DNA from: G964020055 sp964020055
Lineage (GTDB): Bacteria > Pseudomonadota > Alphaproteobacteria > WRAU01 > Hepatincolaceae
Length of the DNA: 64,000 nt
Direction: 5' to 3'
Assembly: GCA_964020055.1 (NCBI GenBank)
Contig: OZ026533.1
Location: 868,001-932,000, forward strand
Part shown: positions 53,050 through 62,652 of the stretch, one piece after another
How positions within the stretch are numbered: the stretch's first letter is position 1
Layout of the letters: each line of letters opens with the position of its first letter
Position numbers and translations under genes: made by a program
The notes under the pieces: model-generated
Seen by the model: the letters and a program-made list of their open reading frames with translations, nothing else
The model's database searches: none
What the model was told of the DNA's origin: nothing

Positions 53050-53595
53050 ATGAAGAAAAAAAATTATGATGATTTTTTTTATCTTTCTAATAAAGATATA
53101 CAAGATTGGGAAAAGGCTATTTCAAATGTTGAACCTTTAAAATATAATAAGCCTTTTGATATACAAAAACAGATTTCTTATCTTGCTAATGAAGTTAATA
53201 TAAAAAAACAAAACAAAGACTTTTTAAATACTGATTTTTATAAAAACAATAATAATTTAGATAATTTTGATAGAAAAATAATAAAAAATATAAAAAATAA
53301 TACTTTAAAAATTGATAAATATATAGATTTACATGGTTATAACTCTGAAATTGCTGAGCATAAGATCAAAGATTTTGTTATAGATGCATATAATAATAAA
53401 TTGAAATTAATTTTAGTTATAACAGGGAAAGGTAAAAACTCTAAGTACGATACATGTATTTTAAAAGATGTTTTGAAAAATACTATAGAAAATTCATACA
53501 TTAGTAATTATATAATTTCTTATTCAGATTCTTTGATAAAGCATGGTGGTTCGGGAGCATCTTATATTTTATTAAAAAAAAATAAAAGATTTTAA
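53050..53595 (+). CDS. Smr domain protein
   Basis: A 181-residue protein with a charged N-terminal region and a C-terminal Smr domain (about 95-181): YIDLHGYNSEIAEHKIKDF, LILVITGKGKNSK, and SLIKHGGSGASYILLKK. The domain binds nucleic acid and is found in MutS2 and ribosome-rescue nucleases. The gene begins shortly after the Tim44-like gene; a TTG at 53011 that would overlap it is rejected. MltA, usual between the two, is missing. It overlaps the convergent ispD by 4 bp. Confidence 0.88.
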   Translation: MKKKNYDDFFYLSNKDIQDWEKAISNVEPLKYNKPFDIQKQISYLANEVNIKKQNKDFLNTDFYKNNNNLDNFDRKIIKNIKNNTLKIDKYIDLHGYNSEIAEHKIKDFVIDAYNNKLKLILVITGKGKNSKYDTCILKDVLKNTIENSYISNYIISYSDSLIKHGGSGASYILLKKNKRF

Positions 53596-54314
53596 TAATC
53601 AGAAGTATTTTTCATGTTCATTATCATCTCAGCATAAATCAAATCTTCTTCAAAAGTTATTTTTATATTTTTATGACTACCATTCACAATATATATTTTT
53701 TCTTTAGGTAAATATTTTTTTATCAATCCGCAATTATCAGTAAATTCTATGTTATCGTTTTGATATAATAATTTATAAGCTTTATATATAGTAGATAACT
53801 TAAAACATTGTGGTGTTTGAGCATTATAAATAAAATTTCTATTGGGAATATCTTTTATACAATTAGAAATATTATTTTTGATTAAAATAGTATCAGTACA
53901 AATTTCAGCGACACAAACAGCATTAAAACTGTCTAAAGAATTTATACATTCATTAATTATCTCAGAACTAATAAATGGTCTAACAGCATCATGTATCAAC
54001 AGATTACAATTCTTATATAAAGATTCACATATAGAAATTGCAGACCATGATGATTCATTTCTAGTTTTTCCAGAATTTAAAATTTTAGTAACTTTAGTAA
54101 AATTATTTTTTTTTGATATATCAGTAATAAGATTGTGATATTTAGGTTCTGCTACAACAAATATTTCGTCAATATTTTTGTTATTTTGAAAAACAGTAAT
54201 AGTATGCTCTATAACCATTTTGTTAGAAATATTTAAATATTGCTTAGGAATTCCTTGAGAGTTTTTCATTCTAGAACCTGAGCCACCAGATAAAATAACT
54301 GCTATATTTTTCAT
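53592..54314 (-). CDS. ispD: 2-C-methyl-D-erythritol 4-phosphate cytidylyltransferase IspD
   Basis: IspD transfers CMP onto methylerythritol phosphate in the non-mevalonate isoprenoid pathway. The 240-residue protein has AVILSGGSGSRMKNSQGIPKQYL, VMIEHTI-type N-terminal motifs, LIHDAVRPFIS and YNAQTPQCFKLSTI. It is not fused to IspF, unlike in many alphaproteobacteria. Confidence 0.93.
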   Translation of the reverse strand: MKNIAVILSGGSGSRMKNSQGIPKQYLNISNKMVIEHTITVFQNNKNIDEIFVVAEPKYHNLITDISKKNNFTKVTKILNSGKTRNESSWSAISICESLYKNCNLLIHDAVRPFISSEIINECINSLDSFNAVCVAEICTDTILIKNNISNCIKDIPNRNFIYNAQTPQCFKLSTIYKAYKLLYQNDNIEFTDNCGLIKKYLPKEKIYIVNGSHKNIKITFEEDLIYAEMIMNMKNTSDY

Positions 54315-54339
54315 AAAGGTATATGTAGTTTTATTAATA

Positions 54340-54831
54340 TTATTTTTTAGATATATTAGTAGAAATAATACTCATCAAGCATATCTGAGCTTCGATTTTT
54401 TCTAAGTTACCGTTATAACTAATAAAGTCCAAAATAGTATTGTTTTTATGATTCCAAATTATATTCAAAATACAATCTTTAGATCTATATTGCCATATTT
54501 CTTGTTTATTAGTAGCTTTCAATAAAGCTGGAATTCCCATAAGGTTAAAAATATCATTTTTATTAAGACTATTATAATTTGAGGATTCCTTTTTCAAATT
54601 ATTATATAAATCATTTGTTTTTTTTCTATCATAATTTTTAAGTTCATTATTTGCATAATTACTAATAAAGTAATCTTCTGGAACTTCATATTCAGATATT
54701 AAATATTTATTTATAGATGGAACATTTTTTGTTTTATTTGTATTATGTAAAGAACATGAACATAGAAAAAACAAAATAAAAATATTGAAAATTATTTTGT
54801 TAAATATTTTTATATAGTTTACAATTATCAT
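54340..54831 (-). CDS. Alphaproteobacterial lipoprotein of unknown function
   Basis: A 163-residue lipoprotein. A hydrophobic signal (FNIFILFFLCSCS) ends in a lipobox Cys. The C-terminal part NDIFNLMGIPALLKATNKQE followed by IWQYRSKDCILNIIW resembles a small alphaproteobacterial lipoprotein family with a WQYR...C core, somewhat like BamE/OmlA domains. I chose ATG 54831 because the upstream in-frame ATG at 54915 would overlap the divergent gene at 54861. Confidence 0.65.
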   Translation of the reverse strand: MIIVNYIKIFNKIIFNIFILFFLCSCSLHNTNKTKNVPSINKYLISEYEVPEDYFISNYANNELKNYDRKKTNDLYNNLKKESSNYNSLNKNDIFNLMGIPALLKATNKQEIWQYRSKDCILNIIWNHKNNTILDFISYNGNLEKIEAQICLMSIISTNISKK

Positions 54832-54860
54832 AATTTTTATTTCTAATAAGTTTGTAGGCA

Positions 54861-55478
54861 ATGTTAATATATAGATTATACATACTATTTTTCTTTCTTC
54901 TACAAACTTTAACATGTAATTATGCTTTATCAGCAGAAGAAACCAATAATTATTACAATAAAAGTAAAAATGATAAACTTTCTGTTTCTTTTGATGTCAT
55001 GAGCAACCGTTATATTAATATGCAATATAATAATGATAAAGATAGTAATTATTTATTTTATAAATTTAATAATATAAGAATAGGTTTTAATCCTTTTTAT
55101 AAAATTAACAATAAACATTTACGTAATTTAATTATTAAATTTGATTTTTCTATTGGTGGTTTTGATGATACTTTTTATAACAATCAAAATTTAACCTTAC
55201 AATATAATATTCTATCTATGTCTTCTTTGACTTTGTATTTTGGCTATGTTATATTTAATTGTTATAATTTTAAGACTTTACAAGTAGTTGAAAATAATAA
55301 AAAATTTGAAATAATAAACCATTCCTTTTTACGTAGTGGTTTTATTTTGGGTTTGAATTTTTTTGTTTATAAAAATATTTTTGTATCTATAGAATATCAA
55401 GATTCAGGAAAATATTTAAATAATACTTTCGATTCTAAGATCATAAGTTTAGGAATTACTTATAAAATTCCAATATAA
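54861..55478 (+). CDS. Putative outer-membrane beta-barrel protein
   Basis: A 205-residue protein with a signal peptide (about 1-25, ending LSA) and alternating hydrophobic strands rich in Tyr, Phe and Asn (IRIGFNPFYKI, LIIKFDFSIGGFDD, FILGLNFFVYKN), ending IISLGITYKIPI. That is the pattern of a small outer-membrane barrel. No family is recognised. It is divergent from the lipoprotein gene and 24 bp before ppa. Confidence 0.6.
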   Translation: MLIYRLYILFFFLLQTLTCNYALSAEETNNYYNKSKNDKLSVSFDVMSNRYINMQYNNDKDSNYLFYKFNNIRIGFNPFYKINNKHLRNLIIKFDFSIGGFDDTFYNNQNLTLQYNILSMSSLTLYFGYVIFNCYNFKTLQVVENNKKFEIINHSFLRSGFILGLNFFVYKNIFVSIEYQDSGKYLNNTFDSKIISLGITYKIPI

Positions 55479-55502
55479 AATAATTAATAAAAAGGGTTTT
55501 TA

Positions 55503-56033
55503 GTGTCTGCTATAAAAGATTTTGAAATTGGAAATAAAGTTCCAGATGAATTTAATTGTATAATAGAAATACAAGGCGGAGTTGCTCCTGTTAAATATGA
55601 AATAGATGAAAAAACAGGAGTATTAGTTGTAGATAGATTTGTTGCTACCTCGATGTTCTACCCTTGTCATTACGGTTTTATTCCTCAAACTTTAGCAGAA
55701 GACGGTGATCCTGTTGATGTTCTTTTGATATGTAGTTTCCCAATACACCCTGGTTCTGCTATAAAAGTAAGGCCAATTGGAATGGTAGATATGGAAGATG
55801 AAAAAGGAAAAGATATAAAAGTAATTTGTGTCCCTGTTGATTCAGTTTGTGCTGAAAGTAGTAAAATAATTTCTCACGAACAATTGCCTGAAACTCTTTT
55901 GAAAAAAATAGTACATTTTTTTGAAAGATATAAAGATTTAGAACCTTCAAAATGGGTTAAGGTTGTTGGTTTTGAAAGTGCAGATACTGCAAAAAAATTA
56001 ATTATACAGGCTATGAAATCTTATAAGAGGTAA
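55503..56033 (+). CDS. ppa: Inorganic pyrophosphatase
   Basis: Ppa hydrolyses pyrophosphate to drive biosynthesis. The 176-residue protein has VPDEFNCIIEIQGG, KYEIDEKTGVLVVDRF, and the metal-binding signature EDGDPVDVL. The start is GTG 55503 behind a GGG-containing leader. It is flanked on both sides by putative outer-membrane proteins, but no functional link is evident. Confidence 0.97.
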   Translation: MSAIKDFEIGNKVPDEFNCIIEIQGGVAPVKYEIDEKTGVLVVDRFVATSMFYPCHYGFIPQTLAEDGDPVDVLLICSFPIHPGSAIKVRPIGMVDMEDEKGKDIKVICVPVDSVCAESSKIISHEQLPETLLKKIVHFFERYKDLEPSKWVKVVGFESADTAKKLIIQAMKSYKR

Positions 56034-56038
56034 TTGTA

Positions 56039-56545
56039 TTGGCTAGTTTATATAAAATTAAGTTTATGTTGTTTGTACTTTTGTTATTATTTTCTACTAA
56101 TTTATTAGCGGAAGATAATCGTCATGATGTGATAAAAGCTTATGGTGATATAAATATACCTTCTTTGAAATTTGATGATATCAATGCAGTAGTATCAAGC
56201 AATAAAACATATCGTCCTAAGTTAGGCTATGGCGGTGGTTTAATGTATAACTCTTTGAGATTAGGAATTTCTACATTTCAAAAGGGTTTTAGGTATACTG
56301 GAACTTATCATTTTTTAAATGATAGTGCCGTTAGCCCATATTTAGGTGTGTCTTACATTCATGGTTCTAAAGTTAAATACTTTATGGAAGAACAAGAGTT
56401 TAATATGGATCATACTGATTTCATTGTAGGATTATCAGGTAATATTTTAGGGCATGTTCATCCCTATATAGAATATGAGTTTTTAAGTACTACTATTATG
56501 TTTGGCTTGAGAATTAGTATATCTTATAACTTGAATAAAAATTGA
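56039..56545 (+). CDS. Putative outer-membrane beta-barrel protein
   Basis: A 168-residue protein that appears to start at TTG 56039, 5 bp after the ppa stop. It has a signal peptide (about 1-24, ending LLA), then strands such as YGGGLMYNSLRLGISTFQKG, SPYLGVSYIHGSKV and FIVGLSGNILGHVHPYIEYE, the pattern of an eight-stranded porin-like or surface-antigen barrel. The family cannot be named by eye. Confidence 0.6.
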   Translation: MASLYKIKFMLFVLLLLFSTNLLAEDNRHDVIKAYGDINIPSLKFDDINAVVSSNKTYRPKLGYGGGLMYNSLRLGISTFQKGFRYTGTYHFLNDSAVSPYLGVSYIHGSKVKYFMEEQEFNMDHTDFIVGLSGNILGHVHPYIEYEFLSTTIMFGLRISISYNLNKN

Positions 56546-56592
56546 TTTTAATACAATAATATAATTATATAAACAATTAGAGTGGTCATATT

Positions 56593-57504
56593 TTGAAAAA
56601 ATATATAAGTTTTCTTCTATTTTTAATAGTTTTAGTTTCAAGTAATAAATTGTTTGCTTTGTATCCAGATGCAGATCCTTATCCTTATAAAAAAAATTTA
56701 ATAAATACATATATTGGTATAAGTTTTGCTAGTTTGGTAAGTGAAAGTTTAGGAACTTATCCTGGTAATAGTAAAGGAACAGGAAGCAATAAAGATAGGT
56801 ATCAAGCTCTATGGAATCCATCACATTTATTTAATGCTTATAATTCTTCAATAAATTTAGGTATTCGTTTTGCAGATAATAAAAATATTTTTTTAAATAA
56901 TTTAAGATTTGAAGCGCAATATATAAATGCAATGAATCAGTATGCTATTATAGTAAATGCATCTAAAATGAAAGAAAGTGATTATACTACTAAAAATCCT
57001 AATGCAGGTTTTGAACGTTTAATAAACGGTGCTGCTTTGATGATTTTTTATGATATAAGATCTTGGTCTCAAGTTATATATCCTTATATTGGTGTTGGTG
57101 TTGGTATAGGAACATTTCAATATACTGATGTTGATACTCAAGAATATTATAATGGTGCAGGAGAAAGATACAACGCTTCGAAAAGAATGCCTTTTGGGGA
57201 AGCTACTATTGGAATAGCATATGAAACTAAAATCATAAAGTCTGCATTCTTTTTTGAATATAAGATTATGACTACTTTCTCTAAAATAACATTAAACCCT
57301 ACAGGTGAGCTTTCTGGTTACAATAATGTGAAATTTGATGGTATAAGTAATGCCAAACCAGGTACAGTAAATGCAAATGGTATTGGTACTGATAATGGTA
57401 ACCCTATAGAATCTGAGATGCCTACAGAAGCACAGACACATCCAAGAGATATAAGATTTATTCAACATGGTATATCGTTCGGAATACGTTTTTATCTAAG
57501 CTAA
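56593..57504 (+). CDS. Putative outer-membrane beta-barrel surface protein
   Basis: A 303-residue protein with a signal peptide (about 1-22, ending LFA), a likely TTG start at 56593, and barrel-like strands (SINLGIRFADNKN, LRFEAQYINAMNQYAII, YPYIGVGVGIGTFQYTD). It has a long polar loop around 255-285 and ends GISFGIRFYLS, close to the C-terminal signal of outer-membrane barrels. It resembles the variable surface antigens of Rickettsiales-like bacteria in style, which is an inference. It ends in a strong terminator. Confidence 0.65.
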   Translation: MKKYISFLLFLIVLVSSNKLFALYPDADPYPYKKNLINTYIGISFASLVSESLGTYPGNSKGTGSNKDRYQALWNPSHLFNAYNSSINLGIRFADNKNIFLNNLRFEAQYINAMNQYAIIVNASKMKESDYTTKNPNAGFERLINGAALMIFYDIRSWSQVIYPYIGVGVGIGTFQYTDVDTQEYYNGAGERYNASKRMPFGEATIGIAYETKIIKSAFFFEYKIMTTFSKITLNPTGELSGYNNVKFDGISNAKPGTVNANGIGTDNGNPIESEMPTEAQTHPRDIRFIQHGISFGIRFYLS

Positions 57505-57531
57505 ATACTTAAATTTTAACTTATAATAATC

Positions 57532-57569
57532 AAAGTCTATGTTGTTTTCAACATAGACTTTTTTTTTTA
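57532..57569 (+). terminator. Strong rho-independent terminator
   Basis: A 13-bp perfect stem (57532-57544 with 57549-57561), a TTTT loop and a run of at least eight T residues. It closes the ppa/outer-membrane gene group before mutS. Confidence 0.92.
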
Positions 57570-57615
57570 GTAAAGTATAATTTATAAATTAATCTTCAAA
57601 TAAAATCAGAATATA

Positions 57616-60333
57616 ATGACCTTAAAAATTAATCAAGATTCAATTTCAGAATTATTAAATCAAAAAAATTTAAGTCCTATGATGCATCAGTATTTGACTA
57701 TAAAAATGCAACATCAAGATTATTTGTTGTTTTTTAGAATGGGTGATTTTTATGAAATGTTTTTTACTGATGCACAAGTTGCTTCAAAAGAATTAGGAAT
57801 AGTTTTAACTAAAAGAGGAACAATAAAAGATTTTGAAATTCCTATGTGTGGCATTCCTTTTCATAGTTATGAAAGCTATTTAAATCGTCTAATAAAAGCT
57901 GGTTATAAAGTTGCTATTTGCGAACAAACAGAAACACCAGATGAGGCTAAAAAAAGAGGATCAAAATCTGTTGTGGCAAGAGAAGTTGTAAAAATTATAA
58001 CTCCTGGAACATTAACAGAAGACGTTCTATTGAATAAAAATAATTATAATTTTTTATTATCTATATATCAGTTTAAAGAAAAACACCAAAATAAATACGT
58101 TCTTGCTTGGATTGATATTTCTACAAATAATTTTCACGTTGACTCATGTAATGCAGCAGATTTGAATTCTTATATTTATAAAATATCTCCTGCTGAAATT
58201 TTACTACAAGATGATATCGACATTAATTTTTTATCTGATGAATATAAAGATGTTCTATCTTTAGTTTCTAGTATAAAATTTAATATATCAAGTGCAGAAA
58301 GCTCTTTGAAAGATATTTATTCAGATAAATATTCTCTTATTTCTGAGTATACAAAAGAAGAAAAAATAGCATGTTTTGTACTTTTAGATTACATAATACT
58401 GACACAAAAAAATACTAATATTACATCTTTACCTATCAAAATTTCGGCTTCTACTTATATGAGAATGGATTTATTTACTCAAAAATCATTAGAAATACTG
58501 AAATCTCAAAGTACATCCCATTCTCTTAGAAAAATAATAGATAAAACAGTAACATCTTTTGGGTCACGTAAGCTGACAGATATATTAACAAATATATCAA
58601 CAGATATAGAAGAAATAAATCACCGCTTGGATTTTATAGATTTTTTTATAAAACATAATGAATTAGCTATTAAAATTCAACAAATTTTAAAAAATATACC
58701 AGATGCTGAGCGTTCGATTTCTCGTTTATTGTTAAATTCTATGAATGTTTTAGATGTTTTTAATATAAGAATTTTTTTAAAAAAACTATCAGAAATAAAA
58801 GCTCTTATATTTTCATCTTTCGGAACTAATATACCATTATTACTTAGCAAAATTTTAGATGAAATAGAAGATTATAACCATCTTTTGAATATGTTAGAAA
58901 CATATTTAATGGATGATTTATCTATAAAAGAAAAAGACTCAGGCTATATAAAAAGAAATTCACATCCAGAATTGAATAATATTTTACAAAATAAAGAAGA
59001 ATGCTTACAAGAAATTATAAAGTTAAAATCTCAATACATAGTTGAAACTAAAATAAATAACTTAAAAATACAATTTAACAATATATCTGGCTATTTTATA
59101 GAAGTTCCTTCTTCTAAAGCAGATGTGTTAATTAATAATTCAAAATTTAAGCACAAGCAAACTTTAAGTACATCTATTCGTTTTATAACAGATGACCTTA
59201 TTGCAGTTGAAGGTAGATTGAATAAAAATATGCTTTTAAGTATTAATTTAGAAAAAAAATTACTAAAAGATTGTATAGATGCAGTATTAAATAATCAACA
59301 AAGTATATTTACTTCAATATCAATGTTATCTATTTTAGATGTGTTTTTAGGATTTACTTCCTTAGCTATAGATAATAATTTATGTAAGCCTAAAATAAAT
59401 AATACAACTAATTTCATAGTTAAAAATGCCAGACACCTTGTAGTAGAAACCTCATTGAAGAAAAAAAACAAATTAGAATTTGTCTCTAATGATTGTAATA
59501 TGATAGCTGATAAATCTATATATTTGATAACAGGGCCTAATATGGCAGGAAAAAGCACTTACTTAAGACAAAACGCACTTATAATTGTTCTAGCTCAAAT
59601 AGGGTGTTATGTGCCTGCATCTTATGCAGAAATAGGTATTGTCGATTGTTTATTTAGTAGAGTAGGTGCAGCAGATGATTTATCAAAAGGACAGAGTACT
59701 TTTATGATAGAAATGTCTGAGTTATCTATAATTTTAAATTATGCAACTGAACGTTCTTTTTTGATATTAGATGAAATAGGTAGGGGTACATCTACTTCTG
59801 ATGGTTTATCTATAGCTTGGGCAACTTTAGAATATCTGCATAATAAAATTAAAGCACGTACTTTATTTGCAACTCATTATCATGAACTAACAGAATTAGA
59901 TAAAAAATTATCATCATTAGAATGTTACTATGTTAGTGTTGAAGAGCATAATAATGAAATTATTTTTATGCACACCATAAAAAAGGGCTCTGTTTCAAAA
60001 TCCTATGGCTTAGATGTAGCTAAAATAGCAGGTATACCAAAAGATGTTTTAAATAGATCAAAAGAAATATTATCAAAATTAGAAAATAAAAAAATTAATA
60101 AAAATAATAACTTTCCTTCATTATTTGATTATAAGGCACCTAATACGGAAGAGCAGTATATATTAGAAGCCAAAATTTCAACTTTAGAACAAAAACTTAA
60201 AAATTTTAATAAAATTCAGGAATTAAACAAATCTATTTTAGATTTGAATATAAATAATATAACTCCTATAGATGCATTTAATTTGTTATATTCATTATAT
60301 AAAGAATATAACAAATTAAATAAGCATGTATAA
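57616..60333 (+). CDS. mutS: DNA mismatch repair protein MutS
   Basis: MutS recognises mismatches. The 905-residue protein has the mismatch-probing Phe45-x-Glu47 in FRMGDFYEMF, connector, lever and clamp domains, and the ATPase with Walker A GPNMAGKST (from Gly640), STFMIEMSELSII and Walker B FLILDEIGRGTSTSDG with ATHYHELTEL. Its length is normal. The partner mutL is at the start of the window on the same strand. Confidence 0.97.
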   Translation: MTLKINQDSISELLNQKNLSPMMHQYLTIKMQHQDYLLFFRMGDFYEMFFTDAQVASKELGIVLTKRGTIKDFEIPMCGIPFHSYESYLNRLIKAGYKVAICEQTETPDEAKKRGSKSVVAREVVKIITPGTLTEDVLLNKNNYNFLLSIYQFKEKHQNKYVLAWIDISTNNFHVDSCNAADLNSYIYKISPAEILLQDDIDINFLSDEYKDVLSLVSSIKFNISSAESSLKDIYSDKYSLISEYTKEEKIACFVLLDYIILTQKNTNITSLPIKISASTYMRMDLFTQKSLEILKSQSTSHSLRKIIDKTVTSFGSRKLTDILTNISTDIEEINHRLDFIDFFIKHNELAIKIQQILKNIPDAERSISRLLLNSMNVLDVFNIRIFLKKLSEIKALIFSSFGTNIPLLLSKILDEIEDYNHLLNMLETYLMDDLSIKEKDSGYIKRNSHPELNNILQNKEECLQEIIKLKSQYIVETKINNLKIQFNNISGYFIEVPSSKADVLINNSKFKHKQTLSTSIRFITDDLIAVEGRLNKNMLLSINLEKKLLKDCIDAVLNNQQSIFTSISMLSILDVFLGFTSLAIDNNLCKPKINNTTNFIVKNARHLVVETSLKKKNKLEFVSNDCNMIADKSIYLITGPNMAGKSTYLRQNALIIVLAQIGCYVPASYAEIGIVDCLFSRVGAADDLSKGQSTFMIEMSELSIILNYATERSFLILDEIGRGTSTSDGLSIAWATLEYLHNKIKARTLFATHYHELTELDKKLSSLECYYVSVEEHNNEIIFMHTIKKGSVSKSYGLDVAKIAGIPKDVLNRSKEILSKLENKKINKNNNFPSLFDYKAPNTEEQYILEAKISTLEQKLKNFNKIQELNKSILDLNINNITPIDAFNLLYSLYKEYNKLNKHV

Positions 60334-60419
60334 TAGATCAGAATTTTGATTGATAACATTATTAGATTGTGGTATATTCCAATTTGTTATTCTAGTAAAA
60401 AATAAATTAAGAATCTTTG

Positions 60420-61526
60420 ATGGTAAAAATATCTATTATTATACCTACATACAATGTAGAAAATTATTTAGTGGAATGTTTAGATAGTGTTATCAATCAA
60501 ACATTAAAAGAAATTGAAATTATTATTGTCAATGATGGAAGTAAAGATAGCTCTTTAGAAATAGCTAAACAATATGCATGTAAAGATAATAGAATAATAA
60601 TAATAGATAAACAAAATGAAGGATATGGAAAAGCTGTTAATGTTGGTTTTGAAGCAGCTACAGGTGAATATATTGGTATAGTTGAACCTGATGATTTTAT
60701 AGAACTTAATATGTATGAAGTTTTATATAGTAAAACTAAAATAAAAAAATTTGATATTGTAAAAGGTTCTTATTATTATTACCATAATTCTAAACATTTT
60801 TATTATGATGATTATATTTATAATGTGATCAAAGAAGAAAAAGAAGTAAACGTTTTAGACTGGGATATGCAAGACTTGTGGTTAGTGCATGCATCTATTT
60901 GGAGCGCTATTTATAAAAGAGAATTTTTAATAAATAAAAATATAAAGTTATTAGAAACTCCAGGGGCCTCATATCAAGATTTAGCATTTATTTTTGAAAC
61001 TTTTTTTTCAGCAGAAAGTACTTATTTTACACCAGATTGTTTATATTATTATAGAACAACAAATCCAAATTCTTCCAGTCATTTAAAAAATAATAAAATT
61101 TTATATTTAGTATTCGATACATTGTTGTTGACCACAAAACGTCTAAAACAAACTAATGAAGAAAAGTATAATAAATATATATATTTGTTTGATTGTAGAT
61201 ATATACAATTTATCATTTGGCATATAACTAAAGCACCATCAGAAGGGAAATTTGCTTATATTGATTATTGTAAAAATTATATAGAAAAAAATCAATTAGG
61301 TAAGTATATCACAACTATTGGTAAATTAGAATGGACACAAGAGTTTTTATTTTTCAAAAACTTAGAAAAATTTTCTACAGTGGAAAAATTGAAAGCTGTA
61401 TACCATGAAGAGAGAAAAATAAGAAAGTTTTATGATCTTAAGTTCGCTTTGAAAAATCTTATAGTAATTCCAAGCGAATTAGTTTGGTCTTCATTAAAAT
61501 TATTAATACTTAATTTGAAAATATAA
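60420..61526 (+). CDS. Family 2 glycosyltransferase
   Basis: A 368-residue GT-A enzyme. The catalytic domain (about 1-210) has ISIIIPTYNVENYLVECLDS, IVNDGSKDSS, NEGYGKAVNVG and the metal-binding VEPDDFIE. The donor and acceptor are unknown. A second GT2 follows with a one-base gap, then glf, so the three genes likely work on one galactofuranose-containing surface glycan. ATG 60420 is chosen over TTG 60417. Confidence 0.9.
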   Translation: MVKISIIIPTYNVENYLVECLDSVINQTLKEIEIIIVNDGSKDSSLEIAKQYACKDNRIIIIDKQNEGYGKAVNVGFEAATGEYIGIVEPDDFIELNMYEVLYSKTKIKKFDIVKGSYYYYHNSKHFYYDDYIYNVIKEEKEVNVLDWDMQDLWLVHASIWSAIYKREFLINKNIKLLETPGASYQDLAFIFETFFSAESTYFTPDCLYYYRTTNPNSSSHLKNNKILYLVFDTLLLTTKRLKQTNEEKYNKYIYLFDCRYIQFIIWHITKAPSEGKFAYIDYCKNYIEKNQLGKYITTIGKLEWTQEFLFFKNLEKFSTVEKLKAVYHEERKIRKFYDLKFALKNLIVIPSELVWSSLKLLILNLKI

Positions 61527-61527
61527 A

Positions 61528-62652
61528 ATGATTACTGAAAAACTTATCACCATTATTGTACCTGTTTATAATGCAGAAGAATACATTGAGAAATGTATAT
61601 CATCTATATTAATACAATGTTATTCAAAATTAGAAATTATTTGTATTTATGATACAAATTCTAATGATTCTACTCTAGAAAAATTAAATTCTTTTAAAGA
61701 TGAGCGTATAAAAATATTAACAACAAATGTTTTAGATGTATCTACAGCAAGAAATATAGGTATTAACAATAGTTCTGGCGAATATATATTATTTTTAGAT
61801 GCTGATGATTGGTTGGATCCTAGATGTGTCGCTGCTCTTTATACTACTATGGTTTCTAACAATTATGATTTGACATTATGTTCAAGTTTATTAGTAGACT
61901 ATAAAACAAAAGATATTATTTTTTCTGACTATTATAATCATAAGTTATTATTAAATAATGATTACACAGTATCACAATTATTAGAAAAATATCTTTATAG
62001 CATTGATGTATTATTAGGTAACAAATTATTTAAAAAAAATATTATTATTGATAATAATATTAAATTTATAGAAAATAAATTTTTCTCAGAAATACCTTTT
62101 ATTTTTGAGTATTTATTTAATTGTAGAAATAAAATAAAATTTAATTTTTATAATTTACATTTCTGTGTCATAAATAGAAATACTTCATTACTTTCTGATA
62201 AAAGTAATTACATTGATATTTTTGATATCATGGAGTATGTACAATTGTTATCTAAAAAATACAATCCACCTCACTTACTTTTTAACTCTTGGATTTTAGA
62301 TAGAGTTTCACATGTAGACATAATGAGGTATAAAGATATGCCAACTATGGAATATTGTGAAAAGTTAGCATCATGGATTAAAGAAAAAAATATAAATTCA
62401 TCACATGTTTTACAAAATAATAAAACAGCTAATCAAATATATAAATATTATTATAAAAAATTAAAGTTTGAGCTTGCTTGGCATAGATTTAAACATTTAC
62501 CTATTATAAGATTATGTTTTATAAATCCTTTTTTAGCTATATATTACAATTTTATCAAATACCCACTTAAAGCAATAAAGCAATTTTTATCGTGTATTCG
62601 TCATAGTATATCTTTGTCAATAATCAGTTATAAAGTAAAAAGGAAAAAATAA
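61528..62652 (+). CDS. Family 2 glycosyltransferase
   Basis: A 374-residue GT-A enzyme with ITIIVPVYNAEEYIEKCISS, a DT/NSNDST motif replacing NDGS at about 40-45, STARNIGINNSSGEYILF and LDADDWLD. The C-terminal 170 residues are not recognised and end in a basic tail. It overlaps the glf start by one base, so the three genes are tightly coupled. Confidence 0.9.
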   Translation: MITEKLITIIVPVYNAEEYIEKCISSILIQCYSKLEIICIYDTNSNDSTLEKLNSFKDERIKILTTNVLDVSTARNIGINNSSGEYILFLDADDWLDPRCVAALYTTMVSNNYDLTLCSSLLVDYKTKDIIFSDYYNHKLLLNNDYTVSQLLEKYLYSIDVLLGNKLFKKNIIIDNNIKFIENKFFSEIPFIFEYLFNCRNKIKFNFYNLHFCVINRNTSLLSDKSNYIDIFDIMEYVQLLSKKYNPPHLLFNSWILDRVSHVDIMRYKDMPTMEYCEKLASWIKEKNINSSHVLQNNKTANQIYKYYYKKLKFELAWHRFKHLPIIRLCFINPFLAIYYNFIKYPLKAIKQFLSCIRHSISLSIISYKVKRKK

